35,812 nt of DNA from the IMG/VR virus record IMGVR_UViG_3300044939_000117, positions 1-35,812 of that record, one strand, 5' to 3'. The notes beneath the pieces are model-generated. The model saw only the letters and a list, made by a program, of their open reading frames with translations, was not told the origin of the DNA and made no database searches. This document shows positions 29,333 to 35,812 of this stretch, piece by piece. The stretch is from a virus. Position 1 is the stretch's first letter. Every line of letters begins with the position of its first letter. A program made the position numbers and the translations under genes.

Positions 29333-29872
29333 TTCTTTCTCCTTCACAATCTCAACAATCGGCGAATCCTCATTAGCTGATCGCCCAACCCCAATAGTTG
29401 TGTCAGCCGGTACTGCAACGAGCGAAATCTCCAGCGGCTCCCAGTCCGTGACGCGGTATGTCTCACGATCACCAACGACCGTTTCCAAGACGGCCTTGTG
29501 GATCTGATAGCCAACGCTGACATTGCGCACGATCCCATCCTGCACCTTCTGGAAGATCTTCTCCGACTCGTCGTCTCTCCCAAAACGCACTACGGCCCGA
29601 CCTACCCGGTCGGCGCCGATTTCGACGGACTCGATAACCCCAACTTGGGAACGAATGGAATTTTCGTGATCAATCAGAAGCGGGGCGCCAGATCGCAAAC
29701 GATTGAGACGTACGCTGCCTGGGCTATGGTCGAGAATTTCGACGCCCCACCAGCGCTCGTATGGTTGCTCACTGGAAAACGCGAGTTTGACTGTGCGCTG
29801 CTCGATATCGACAGCGCGATCAAGAGTTATCGCGCGCGTAACGCGCGTGCCTGACTTGATAGTCTTTTCCAT
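28031..29872 (-). CDS. Prohead protease fused to HK97-fold major capsid protein
   Basis: The 613-aa product begins with a U35/S78 prohead protease: H69 in LLIDHENS and S119 in NVSVGY, with E149 in EPLEISLV and the closing AVPADTTIGV. A charged helical linker with Ala/Glu/Lys (about 181-255) acts like the HK97 delta (scaffold) region. The capsid fold follows from about 320: PRQTGAATAYWVAES, then SPKTVGAFTDISRKLL and a C terminus DVDIAVRHPESFSAMVDAVTV. Protease and capsid are separate genes in HK97 but fused in some phages. An internal start at 29332 could make the capsid part alone. Confidence 0.93.
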   Translation of the reverse strand: MEKTIKSGTRVTRAITLDRAVDIEQRTVKLAFSSEQPYERWWGVEILDHSPGSVRLNRLRSGAPLLIDHENSIRSQVGVIESVEIGADRVGRAVVRFGRDDESEKIFQKVQDGIVRNVSVGYQIHKAVLETVVGDRETYRVTDWEPLEISLVAVPADTTIGVGRSANEDSPIVEIVKEKEMSDVNVEVIKREAAEAAAHDFAKRAAEIIKIGEMFAKFGGEKLAADALRAGKTVEEFKQMILEKVASAPQPTAEIGMTDKEARQFSFLRAINALANPQDRKAQEAAAFERECSEAVAQRVGKSARGIYVPLEVQKRDLTVSPATAGGHTVDTLLLAQSFIDLLRNSLALTNLGVQYLTGLNGNIAIPRQTGAATAYWVAESGSPTESQQAFDQVTMSPKTVGAFTDISRKLLIQSSIDVEAFVRRDLALVLALEIDRAAIAGTGASNQPRGILNTTGIGVVAGGANGAVPTWSNMIDLETQVAIANAAIGNLAYLTNAKVRGKLKTVQKVPTYGNDFIWETMANGEGMVNGYRAVVSNQVPSNLTKGTGSNLSAIIFGNWNDLIIGQWGTLDLMVDPYTGSTSGTVRVVALQDVDIAVRHPESFSAMVDAVTV

Positions 29873-29925
29873 GGCGGAAAGTAGACACCGCCATTTTGTC
29901 TCGTCTCAAGGAGAACACGAGACTA

Positions 29926-31395
29926 TCAAGTAGCCGGCTTGTTTTCGGTTGATGTCTGGCTTGGGGTCTTTTTAATTGGCGATGAATACGTAGGCAGACC
30001 AGCAGCTTCTGCCATCGCGTTTGCGGCAGCGATGGCGTTAATCACATCTTCTAAGTCTAGGCCCTGTTCTGCCGCTACTTGCTGCGGGCTCATCAAGCCC
30101 TTTTCGATAGCCAAAACTGCCGCTTCCTGATCTTTTAGCGGATCAACCCAAGCCCAGCGCCTACCCTGCCATTCGTGGACCTGGAATTTCTCAGCTTTGG
30201 ACACTGGCAGCGACTCACCATTCGGCAAAACAACGACCCCCGCCGTCAGTGCCCGCGGGAACCACTCCGCAAATACAGGCTCAAGAAACGCTTCAGTGAA
30301 CCAGTTCTGAAGCGTCATCCACTGATCGCGCTCCTCCAGCACGCCAGCCCGAATGCTGGAATAGCTCACACTTTCTAGATCATTAGCTAACGAGTTGTAC
30401 GCGACGTCAAAGCCACTGGAGATACGACGCAAAATAGACCTAACAAACGGATCGAATACTTCATTTGGATAGCTGTAATCCGGAGTTTTGATGTCGTAAC
30501 CTTCCGGCAGCACGTCATACGTACCGGGCGCGCTTATCTTTAGAGGCTCTGGCTCTACCTGATCGGCAAATCCAGCGCCAGTCCCGTCTGGCGATACGAT
30601 GAAGCCGAGCGTTTCTGCGCCTTTACGGGCCGCGAGCAACGCAGCCCGATTAAATTCACCAAGATCATGCAACGCAATCATCGCCGCATGCATCCACGGG
30701 ATGCCGCGCACTTGCTCCGCGTGTTCCGGCAAAAACACATGCAGGATATCGGCAGCATCGACACGCTGACTTTGCGTCCCGTTGACTTTGTCTTTGATCC
30801 AATACGCAACTGGGCGGCCATAGCTGCTAATCTCAACGCCCATCACAACTGCATTGTTGCCGCCCTTTGCCTCGCGGTTCATCTGCGTGTCGAGGCGCGC
30901 CGTATCGAGGATCTGAAGTGCAAAACCTTCCGGATTGCCAGCATCGCGCCCACGAACAAATCGCACCAGAGCTTCACCGTCTCGCGCAACAGTCATCGCT
31001 ACCACGCGCTGTACATCCTCAAAACTCATACGGCCCGTGATCTCTGCGCTGCCCCGCCGCGACCACCGATAAAACGCGGCCTCCATCGCGTTATTTGCAA
31101 GACGGTCTGGGCGGCCCGGCGCATCCTCAATGCGCGCCTGATAGATAAACCCCTGCGGACCGACAATATTCCGCGCAACCATACGCAGGAATTTCCGCGC
31201 GTATTCGTTGTTCTTTGCCAGATCACGCGCTCGCAAGCGCAGACGATCAAGATCGCCGCGCAGCTCGTCATTGATCGCTTGTTGTGTCGTAACCCAGCTG
31301 GCCGTCAGTCTGTCAACGGAAGCCGCGATGAATGGTCCACGATTGTGGCGCTTCGGCACTGGGCGCGAGCGCTTGAAGAAATCCCAAAATGCCAT
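29926..31395 (-). CDS. B: Portal protein, lambda family
   Basis: The 489-aa product has the family features: TQQAINDELRGDLDRLRLRA, AKNNEYARKFLRMVARNIVG, the TMP/wing-like RFVRGRDAGNPEGFALQILD, then VEPLKIS-like EPEPLKISAPGTYDVLPEGYD and PNEVFDPFVRSILRRISSGF. The portal forms the dodecameric DNA gate at one vertex. The start overlaps the connector stop as TGATG. Length near lambda gpB (533 aa). Confidence 0.94.
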   Translation of the reverse strand: MAFWDFFKRSRPVPKRHNRGPFIAASVDRLTASWVTTQQAINDELRGDLDRLRLRARDLAKNNEYARKFLRMVARNIVGPQGFIYQARIEDAPGRPDRLANNAMEAAFYRWSRRGSAEITGRMSFEDVQRVVAMTVARDGEALVRFVRGRDAGNPEGFALQILDTARLDTQMNREAKGGNNAVVMGVEISSYGRPVAYWIKDKVNGTQSQRVDAADILHVFLPEHAEQVRGIPWMHAAMIALHDLGEFNRAALLAARKGAETLGFIVSPDGTGAGFADQVEPEPLKISAPGTYDVLPEGYDIKTPDYSYPNEVFDPFVRSILRRISSGFDVAYNSLANDLESVSYSSIRAGVLEERDQWMTLQNWFTEAFLEPVFAEWFPRALTAGVVVLPNGESLPVSKAEKFQVHEWQGRRWAWVDPLKDQEAAVLAIEKGLMSPQQVAAEQGLDLEDVINAIAAANAMAEAAGLPTYSSPIKKTPSQTSTENKPAT

Positions 31396-31955
31396 CAGAA
31401 CCTCACAAGCACACGACGGAGCGGATCAAGTCCTTTAGCCAGCCGCTCCGCGATTGCCTCGCGGGCTACTTCGCGTTCCGCAAGCTGAATGCGTGCCTTA
31501 ATTTCATCAGCGGACGCAAAGCTCATTGTGCGACCCGCAATTGTGTATTCACGGACTGTCCCACTCGTCGACAACCAATTTGCCAGCGCAGCCCGAAGAT
31601 CGTCGAGTGCCCGCTGCGCCTGACTGCGCGCATCGTAGCCAAACGGCATCGCGGCCAAATTCTGCCGGATCGTCAAATGCCCAGCGTCAACGGTGTACCG
31701 CTCGGCGCCCTTCGTGACATACGCCTGCCATACGTAATCGCCAGGTTGATAAGTCGCAGATGTAGAAGCAGGAATGACAACCAAATGATCGTCACCGTCT
31801 GCCGATGCAGTCACATCAATATAAGCAGACGCGTTAATGAAACGATAGGAAAGCTGCCATCCATCGCTTGCTGGATATTTCGGCAGCGTGCGCTTCCAAC
31901 TAATGGTATCGCCGGCTTGAATAATGGCAGGTTCGCGCAACAGAATGTCAGCCAT
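31395..31955 (-). CDS. Two-domain head-tail connector-type protein (gpW-like C terminus)
   Basis: The first 90 residues are beta-rich (IIQAGDTISWKRTLPKYP, WQLSYRFINASAYID, YVWQAYVTKGAERYTVDAG), like a virion Ig-type domain. The last 90 are helical with REYTIAGRTMSFASADEIKA, which follows the Y-x-I-x-G-R-x-x-x-y pattern of gpW-type joining proteins. Position directly before the portal fits gpW of lambda (between terminase and portal). The N-terminal extension is unusual. Confidence 0.75.
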   Translation of the reverse strand: MADILLREPAIIQAGDTISWKRTLPKYPASDGWQLSYRFINASAYIDVTASADGDDHLVVIPASTSATYQPGDYVWQAYVTKGAERYTVDAGHLTIRQNLAAMPFGYDARSQAQRALDDLRAALANWLSTSGTVREYTIAGRTMSFASADEIKARIQLAEREVAREAIAERLAKGLDPLRRVLVRF

Positions 31956-32030
31956 ATATCGATTCTATTCACAAAGCAGAAGCGATCGATGCGGAACTCA
32001 CGCGCAAAGTGCCAAATCTAAAGTCTCGCC

Positions 32031-32312
32031 TCAAGTACAACCCGAGAACCTCTTAAGCACGGCGTACACGCGCTTTACACTAATGCCGTATTTCCGCGCT
32101 AACAACGGCGCGCGCTCTCCAGCCTGCCAATCGCGATAAATCTGCATATTGCGTCGAAAGAAAACATTCCTTGCGGGCTCGGTACCATAGCGGTAAATGT
32201 ACAAATCCTGCCCTGCCCAAGCCTGCCGCGCATCAGCGATGACCGCGCGCACCTTTGAGTGATCTAAGCCCGCCTTTAACAAGCGCTCCTCAACGTCAGC
32301 CAATATGTCCAT
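32031..32312 (-). CDS. Mor/C-family transcription activator-like protein
   Basis: The 93-aa product has the Mor plan: an N-terminal helical dimerisation part (LADVEERLLKAGLDHSKVRA), a strand region RNVFFRRNMQIYRDWQAG, and a C-terminal helix-turn-helix LARKYGISVKRVYAVLKRF. Mor and C proteins of Mu activate middle and late genes. It is embedded between terminase and connector genes, starting 3 bases after the terminase stop. A gap of 75 bases to the next gene may hold a target; I found no clear promoter. Confidence 0.78.
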   Translation of the reverse strand: MDILADVEERLLKAGLDHSKVRAVIADARQAWAGQDLYIYRYGTEPARNVFFRRNMQIYRDWQAGERAPLLARKYGISVKRVYAVLKRFSGCT

Positions 32313-32315
32313 TAT

Positions 32316-34157
32316 TTACCTCGCGATGTAATACCGCGATCTGCGTCCGGCGACTTTCGTTACCGGCACTAATTGTTTCGTCTCCATTTGCGCAGCGCGT
32401 CTCGACATGAACGCTTTCGGATCGACTTTCGACAGACGAAGTGCAGCCAATGCATACTTCCAACAGTCAAATGCTTCGTTCCTGACGCGGGTCTGCACCC
32501 ACTCGCGCACTAGCCGACCCTTGACAGCTTTTTCGACTAATTTGTTGCTCGTAAGCTGAGCGAAAAACTCCTCATCGAACGCCGGCTCTCCTGCAGGAAA
32601 ATGGATATAGCCCGGACCAGGAACAGAGAGCTTGAGGCGCTGAGTGAGGATTGATTTTGCTGCGTAATCGGATACAAGGAACGGCGAAAACGACTTTTTC
32701 CTCTTCTTGCGTAAACGCCGCTTGCGCGCTTCGTCGTCTTCAACAAATGGCATACCGCGGCCTTCAATGCCTTTGCAGACGAACAACCACGGACGACGTT
32801 GTGCAAAGTTATAGACTTGGTCTGCGTTATATCCAGAGTCGATCGCGCCGTAGTTCGGCGCGATAGATTCAAGTTCTAACGCCAATTCGGACCATGGATC
32901 CGGTCCGGCAGTGTCGCCGCTGATGATCAAATGATCGATTGCCCAGCACTCCTCGCCGCCACCCCAGTCATAGACGCTCACCTCTAAGCGATCCTTCTGC
33001 ACGTCAATCCCGACAGTGCGCACGCGCCGCGGCATTTCTTCCGGGTATTCTTCCGCGCGCGACAGAATCGAAAACGGCTCAATTTCATCGCCACGCTCTG
33101 TCCACGGCTCGCCAAGCTGCGTGTTGATGAATGCACGCAGCGTCGCCGTACTCTCCTGAGCTGCAACCCATCCTGAGACAAGATCACGCCAGCTTGGCCC
33201 CAAGCCAATCGGCGCATAGAGCGCAGATATGTGATAACTACGCATCAAGCGATGCTTATGTTCTGGGCGCCACTCGCCAGCCATAAACATCTGCGGCTTG
33301 TAATGCTCGTGAATTTTGCCGTTACAAGCGCGGCAGACGTACCACACATCACCTACGATTGGCACTTTGTCATCGTCATAGACCAAATGCCATTTGATCC
33401 CGTGCTCTACATCCGGACCTCCCCATTCAAGCGGCTGCATCTCGCCGCAATGCGGGCACGGCACGTAATAACGACGCTTGTCGCCCTTCTCATAGAGCCG
33501 ATGAATCAGCGCACCATTAACCGTCGGCGTGCTGATATAGCAGCGAATCGAACGCGGGAAAGCCTTCGTGCGGCCTTCGGCGAGCGTGATAATGTCGCCT
33601 TCATCACCAACTTCTTCCGGAAAACGATCAAGATCATCAAGGATGATGCGCGCAACGGACTTCTGTGCGTAGCTATTTACTGAATTACCGCCCGCCAGAA
33701 ACAAAACGCCGCCGGGGAAATCGATCAAATCTTGCCTATTGGCGGCATCGCGGCTACGCAAGCCGCCAAGGATGTCGCGAATCACCGGCGTTTCTTGCAG
33801 CAGCGGATTGAGCTTCTGCGCTTTCCATGTGTCCCGTGACTCGATCGTCGGCATCATCACCATGATGGGCACTGGCGCATGATGAATCGTGTAACCGATG
33901 ACGTTCACCATCGCTTCCGTTATCCCAACCTGGGAAGATTTCATAATCGCCACGTCGCGCACATAAGAGCCGACGGAGAAACAATCCATGATCTCGCGCA
34001 GTATCGGGTTGCGATCAGTACGCCACCGACCGCGTTCAGACGATTGTTTTGCAGAAAGTACGCGGTGTTCGTCGGCCCATTCGGAAACAGAGAGCGCGCG
34101 TCGCGGCAAAATCCCCCGACGAAGAACAGCGAAGCAATGCGCAACATGTTTACTCAT
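32316..34157 (-). CDS. A: Terminase large subunit, GpA family
   Basis: The 613-aa product has the GpA features: ATPase with MKSSQVGITEAMVN as Walker A variant (about 87-100), VMMPTIESRDTW, Walker B ARIILDDLDRFPEE (about 168-181), a zinc-binding loop CPHCGEMQPLEWGG and CRACNGK, and a C-terminal nuclease starting TVGIDVQKDRLEVSVYDWG. It cuts and pumps DNA into the prohead. Length near lambda gpA (641 aa). The family is associated with cos packaging in lambda. Confidence 0.95.
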   Translation of the reverse strand: MSKHVAHCFAVLRRGILPRRALSVSEWADEHRVLSAKQSSERGRWRTDRNPILREIMDCFSVGSYVRDVAIMKSSQVGITEAMVNVIGYTIHHAPVPIMVMMPTIESRDTWKAQKLNPLLQETPVIRDILGGLRSRDAANRQDLIDFPGGVLFLAGGNSVNSYAQKSVARIILDDLDRFPEEVGDEGDIITLAEGRTKAFPRSIRCYISTPTVNGALIHRLYEKGDKRRYYVPCPHCGEMQPLEWGGPDVEHGIKWHLVYDDDKVPIVGDVWYVCRACNGKIHEHYKPQMFMAGEWRPEHKHRLMRSYHISALYAPIGLGPSWRDLVSGWVAAQESTATLRAFINTQLGEPWTERGDEIEPFSILSRAEEYPEEMPRRVRTVGIDVQKDRLEVSVYDWGGGEECWAIDHLIISGDTAGPDPWSELALELESIAPNYGAIDSGYNADQVYNFAQRRPWLFVCKGIEGRGMPFVEDDEARKRRLRKKRKKSFSPFLVSDYAAKSILTQRLKLSVPGPGYIHFPAGEPAFDEEFFAQLTSNKLVEKAVKGRLVREWVQTRVRNEAFDCWKYALAALRLSKVDPKAFMSRRAAQMETKQLVPVTKVAGRRSRYYIAR

Positions 34158-34206
34158 CTAACGGGAACTGATCGTCCGCCAATTCGATACATTGCGATAT
34201 TCAACT

Positions 34207-34779
34207 TTAAGCGCTTTTATATAACTCGCTGCTTGTTCGTCGCGTTTCTTCTGCGACGTCTTCCAGAAACTTGCGGATCGCATTAGTAAGAACCGCATGT
34301 GCATGACCGATATCGGTTATCGGCACGACCACTGGCGCAAGTTGATCCGGAAGAGCTTCCGCTTTTACCCTAACAGTCGTTGCAAATGCGTTAAGCGCAT
34401 AGTCCACGTCTTCTTGTAAGAGAAGCTTCCCTAACTTCTGCTCATAATCGAGCTTCGCTTGAAGCGCCAAGTACTTCTCTTTGACCGCCCTAGCTGTCTG
34501 ATAGCTATTCCCGATGTTGTCGGCTTCAGCATTACGCCCTGAATTACCTTCATCCGCGCTTGATACCGATATCATCACTGGCCGTCCTCTCAATTTTGCA
34601 AAGCGCTCCGCTACATCCGGCCTTGCTCCGCCAGTGTCGTGGATACGCTGCATGCTTTGTTCAACATCTACGAGCCCGTCTTCCGTGAGCACTAGCCGAC
34701 CTTCGGTCTTTAGCCTGTGCACGTAGGATTTCCGAATCCCTAGACGCCGCGCGAATGCGGCCATCGTCTCAACGGTCAT
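34207..34779 (-). CDS. Terminase small subunit (Nu1-like)
   Basis: The 190-aa product starts with a winged helix MAAFARRLGIRKSYVHRLKT followed by EGRLVLTEDGLVDVEQSMQR, i.e. the DNA-binding domain of Nu1-type subunits, then a long helical assembly region (ARAVKEKYLALQAKLDYEQK) and a C-terminal tail for the large subunit. Its start overlaps the stop of the gpZ-like gene as ATGA. Length near gpNu1 (181 aa). Confidence 0.9.
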   Translation of the reverse strand: MTVETMAAFARRLGIRKSYVHRLKTEGRLVLTEDGLVDVEQSMQRIHDTGGARPDVAERFAKLRGRPVMISVSSADEGNSGRNAEADNIGNSYQTARAVKEKYLALQAKLDYEQKLGKLLLQEDVDYALNAFATTVRVKAEALPDQLAPVVVPITDIGHAHAVLTNAIRKFLEDVAEETRRTSSELYKSA

Positions 34780-35384
34780 GCGGCGAATCGTTTAATTGCA
34801 CGACTGACTTCTACCGGCATTTCTTCGCGAATTCGCGCTAATACGCGATTCAGAATCTTTCGACTTGAGAACATTTGCGAAAAACCGATCACTTGTAGCG
34901 GCTTGATCGGCAGTCGCGCTCGTCCTTCGCGTATAAACACAGTCCGTCCCTTGTTACCGACAAACGCCCCGGGGATCGTCTTAATGCCGCCAGCACGACG
35001 GATCAGAAATCCCAATTGTTTACTCACTTGTGCGATATCAGCCTTCGTAACCTTCTTTCCTTTCACGCGGACAGCCTTCCCCGCTTGCTGGGCTACAGCC
35101 AAAAAGTGAATCAAATTCATCGATCGCCCGCGCTTTGATGGCGACCCAAAAACGGTAATAACCGCCTCCATTCGGCCGCTGCTGGCGCCATAAATGGATA
35201 CGCTATTGCGTACTTCGGACGCTTTAACCGCGTACTCTCCGACAATTGCGCGCGTTGCTTCAGATTTCGCTTTGTCTGCGACTTTATTCAACGCGGGAGG
35301 GATTACGCGCGACTCTAATGCTTGCGAGATCGCCGAAAGCTGCCGTCGTACATCATCAAGACCGATTACCTCGACGCGAATCAC
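34776..35384 (-). CDS. Z: Minor tail protein Z-like
   Basis: The 202-aa product matches gpZ: MIRVEVIGLDDVRRQLSAIS at the start, RVIPPALNKVADKAKSEATR, then TVFIREGRARLPIKPLQVIG and a helical C terminus. I chose the GTG at 35384, which gives the usual family N terminus; the frame continues to a TTG at 35420 and neither has a strong ribosome site. gpZ helps tail-head joining. In lambda Z lies after FII; here it is first in the late operon and coupled to the small terminase gene. Confidence 0.85.
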   Translation of the reverse strand: MIRVEVIGLDDVRRQLSAISQALESRVIPPALNKVADKAKSEATRAIVGEYAVKASEVRNSVSIYGASSGRMEAVITVFGSPSKRGRSMNLIHFLAVAQQAGKAVRVKGKKVTKADIAQVSKQLGFLIRRAGGIKTIPGAFVGNKGRTVFIREGRARLPIKPLQVIGFSQMFSSRKILNRVLARIREEMPVEVSRAIKRFAA

Positions 35385-35420
35385 GCTTAAACGTATACCC
35401 CGAGCTAGGAATATGTGCAA

Positions 35421-35643
35421 TTAGTATGCCAACATTGGGCTATTGCGCGATATGTCGTGGCGAGTATACGGCACCCATCAAACGTGATATGTTCACAAAA
35501 TTTGAAGCCTACGCGCTAAGCGTAGCCCGCGCCGCTTCGACCCCGCAAGAATCGTGCCAACTAGGACCCGCAAAAATCGTGCCAACGACGAGCGCGGAAC
35601 ATTGATGTCTGGCAGCTACGCTGCCGATGGAGGCGTGATCGAA
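35421..35643. other. Leader region of the late operon, candidate packaging site
   Basis: About 220 bases without a convincing gene. It contains GTGAACATATCAC (palindromic arms GTGA/TCAC, minus strand near 35482-35494), the two 20-base repeats at 35542 and 35567, and a GGCAG/CTGCC hairpin at 35611-35625. No clean -35/-10 pair is seen for the late operon. Being just ahead of the terminase genes, it is where a cos or pac site would be expected. Confidence 0.5.
35542..35586. repeat. Two 20-bp direct repeats, 25-bp period
   Basis: CCCGCAAGAATCGTGCCAAC (35542-35561) and the same with A for G at one position (35567-35586). One mismatch in 20. Position upstream of the terminase genes suggests small-terminase binding sites like the R sites of lambda cosB; an end of a lost IS element is an alternative. 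Confidence 0.8.
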
Positions 35644-35674
35644 TAAAAAAATCGCCGCATTCCTTTGCGGCGAT
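35644..35674 (-). terminator. Intrinsic terminator of the regulator/206-aa/76-aa operon
   Basis: ATCGCCGCA (35651-35659), loop TTCCTT, TGCGGCGAT (35666-35674), perfectly paired; read on the minus strand the stem is followed by seven T (35650-35644). It lies about 50 bases beyond the end of the 76-aa gene once the circle is closed, and before the late operon leader. Confidence 0.88.
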
Positions 35675-35685
35675 GCTGGGGGAAG

Positions 35686-35812
35686 GGGGGGGGATGCAGC
35701 TAGCTGCTGACAGCTATTGGTCGTTCAATGCCCTGAGCATTGCTCGTCATCGCTTGCCTGATGTTGTGATCGAGTTTTAAGCAACACTTCCGTTTCAGTT
35801 GCAACGATCTCC
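35686..35812. repeat. Terminal direct repeat (right copy), circle overlap
   Basis: Identical to 1-127. It is preceded by a G-rich run (GGGGGAAGGGGGGGGG ending at 35693). The partial gene seen here is the end of the 76-aa gene at 40-270. Confidence 0.9.

Noticed and set aside
35686-35812. Biological direct terminal repeat of the phage
   Set aside because: The length of exactly 127 bases matches an assembler k-mer and there is no independent sign of physical ends here.

Overview
The window is a complete tailed-phage genome of lambda-like (siphovirus) design. The first 127 bases are repeated exactly at the end (35686-35812), so the sequence closes into a circle of about 35,685 unique bases. Terminase, portal, protease/capsid fusion, tail tube, tape measure and gpM-L-K-I-J homologues all match the Gram-negative lambdoid pattern. 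A proteobacterial host is therefore likely. A beta-proteobacterium such as a Burkholderiales member is my guess from the style of the fibre, lysis and TubC-like proteins; nothing in the window proves it. I see no integrase and no full-length CI-type repressor, so the lifestyle is unclear.

Layout. (1) 1-1713, minus strand: a small operon from a YdaS/Cro-like regulator through a 600-base array of hairpins and pentamer repeats to a 206-aa protein with a RAMP-like C-terminal glycine motif and a 76-aa protein. It ends at an intrinsic terminator on the other side of the circle junction (35644-35674). (2) 1720-5115: a control region with three TCAC/GTGA operators, two paralogous plus-strand orphan genes (1910 and 4744), and between them a minus-strand operon (AlpA-like regulator, two TubC-like paralogues, RusA resolvase, secreted FN3 protein). 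(3) 5185-5467: two tandem copies of a structured element. (4) 5474-7259, minus strand: a replication operon (HTH regulator, lambda-O-like initiator with the origin inside its gene, a possible helicase-loader partner). (5) 7338-9111, plus strand: a recombination operon (zinc-ribbon protein, ERF annealing protein, YqaJ exonuclease, SSB-tip protein). (6) 9387-11833, plus strand: a MoxR-type AAA+ ATPase, a VWA protein and a small zinc-finger protein, visibly richer in G+C than their neighbours. (7) 35384 down to 11914, minus strand: one long late block in the order packaging, head, tail, tip, fibres and lysis.

How it works together. The late block is tightly packed, with many ATGA or TAATG overlaps. 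It contains two recoding or internal-initiation devices visible in the sequence: a U UUU UUC slippery heptamer in the gpG gene that opens a T-like extension, and an internal ribosome binding site in the protease-capsid fusion that would give free capsid protein. Origin iterons, an AT-rich tract and a (CG)n alternating tract lie inside the initiator gene as in lambda. The MoxR-VWA-zinc trio, the hairpin/pentamer array, the twin structured elements and the RAMP-like protein are the parts that ordinary phage biology does not explain.
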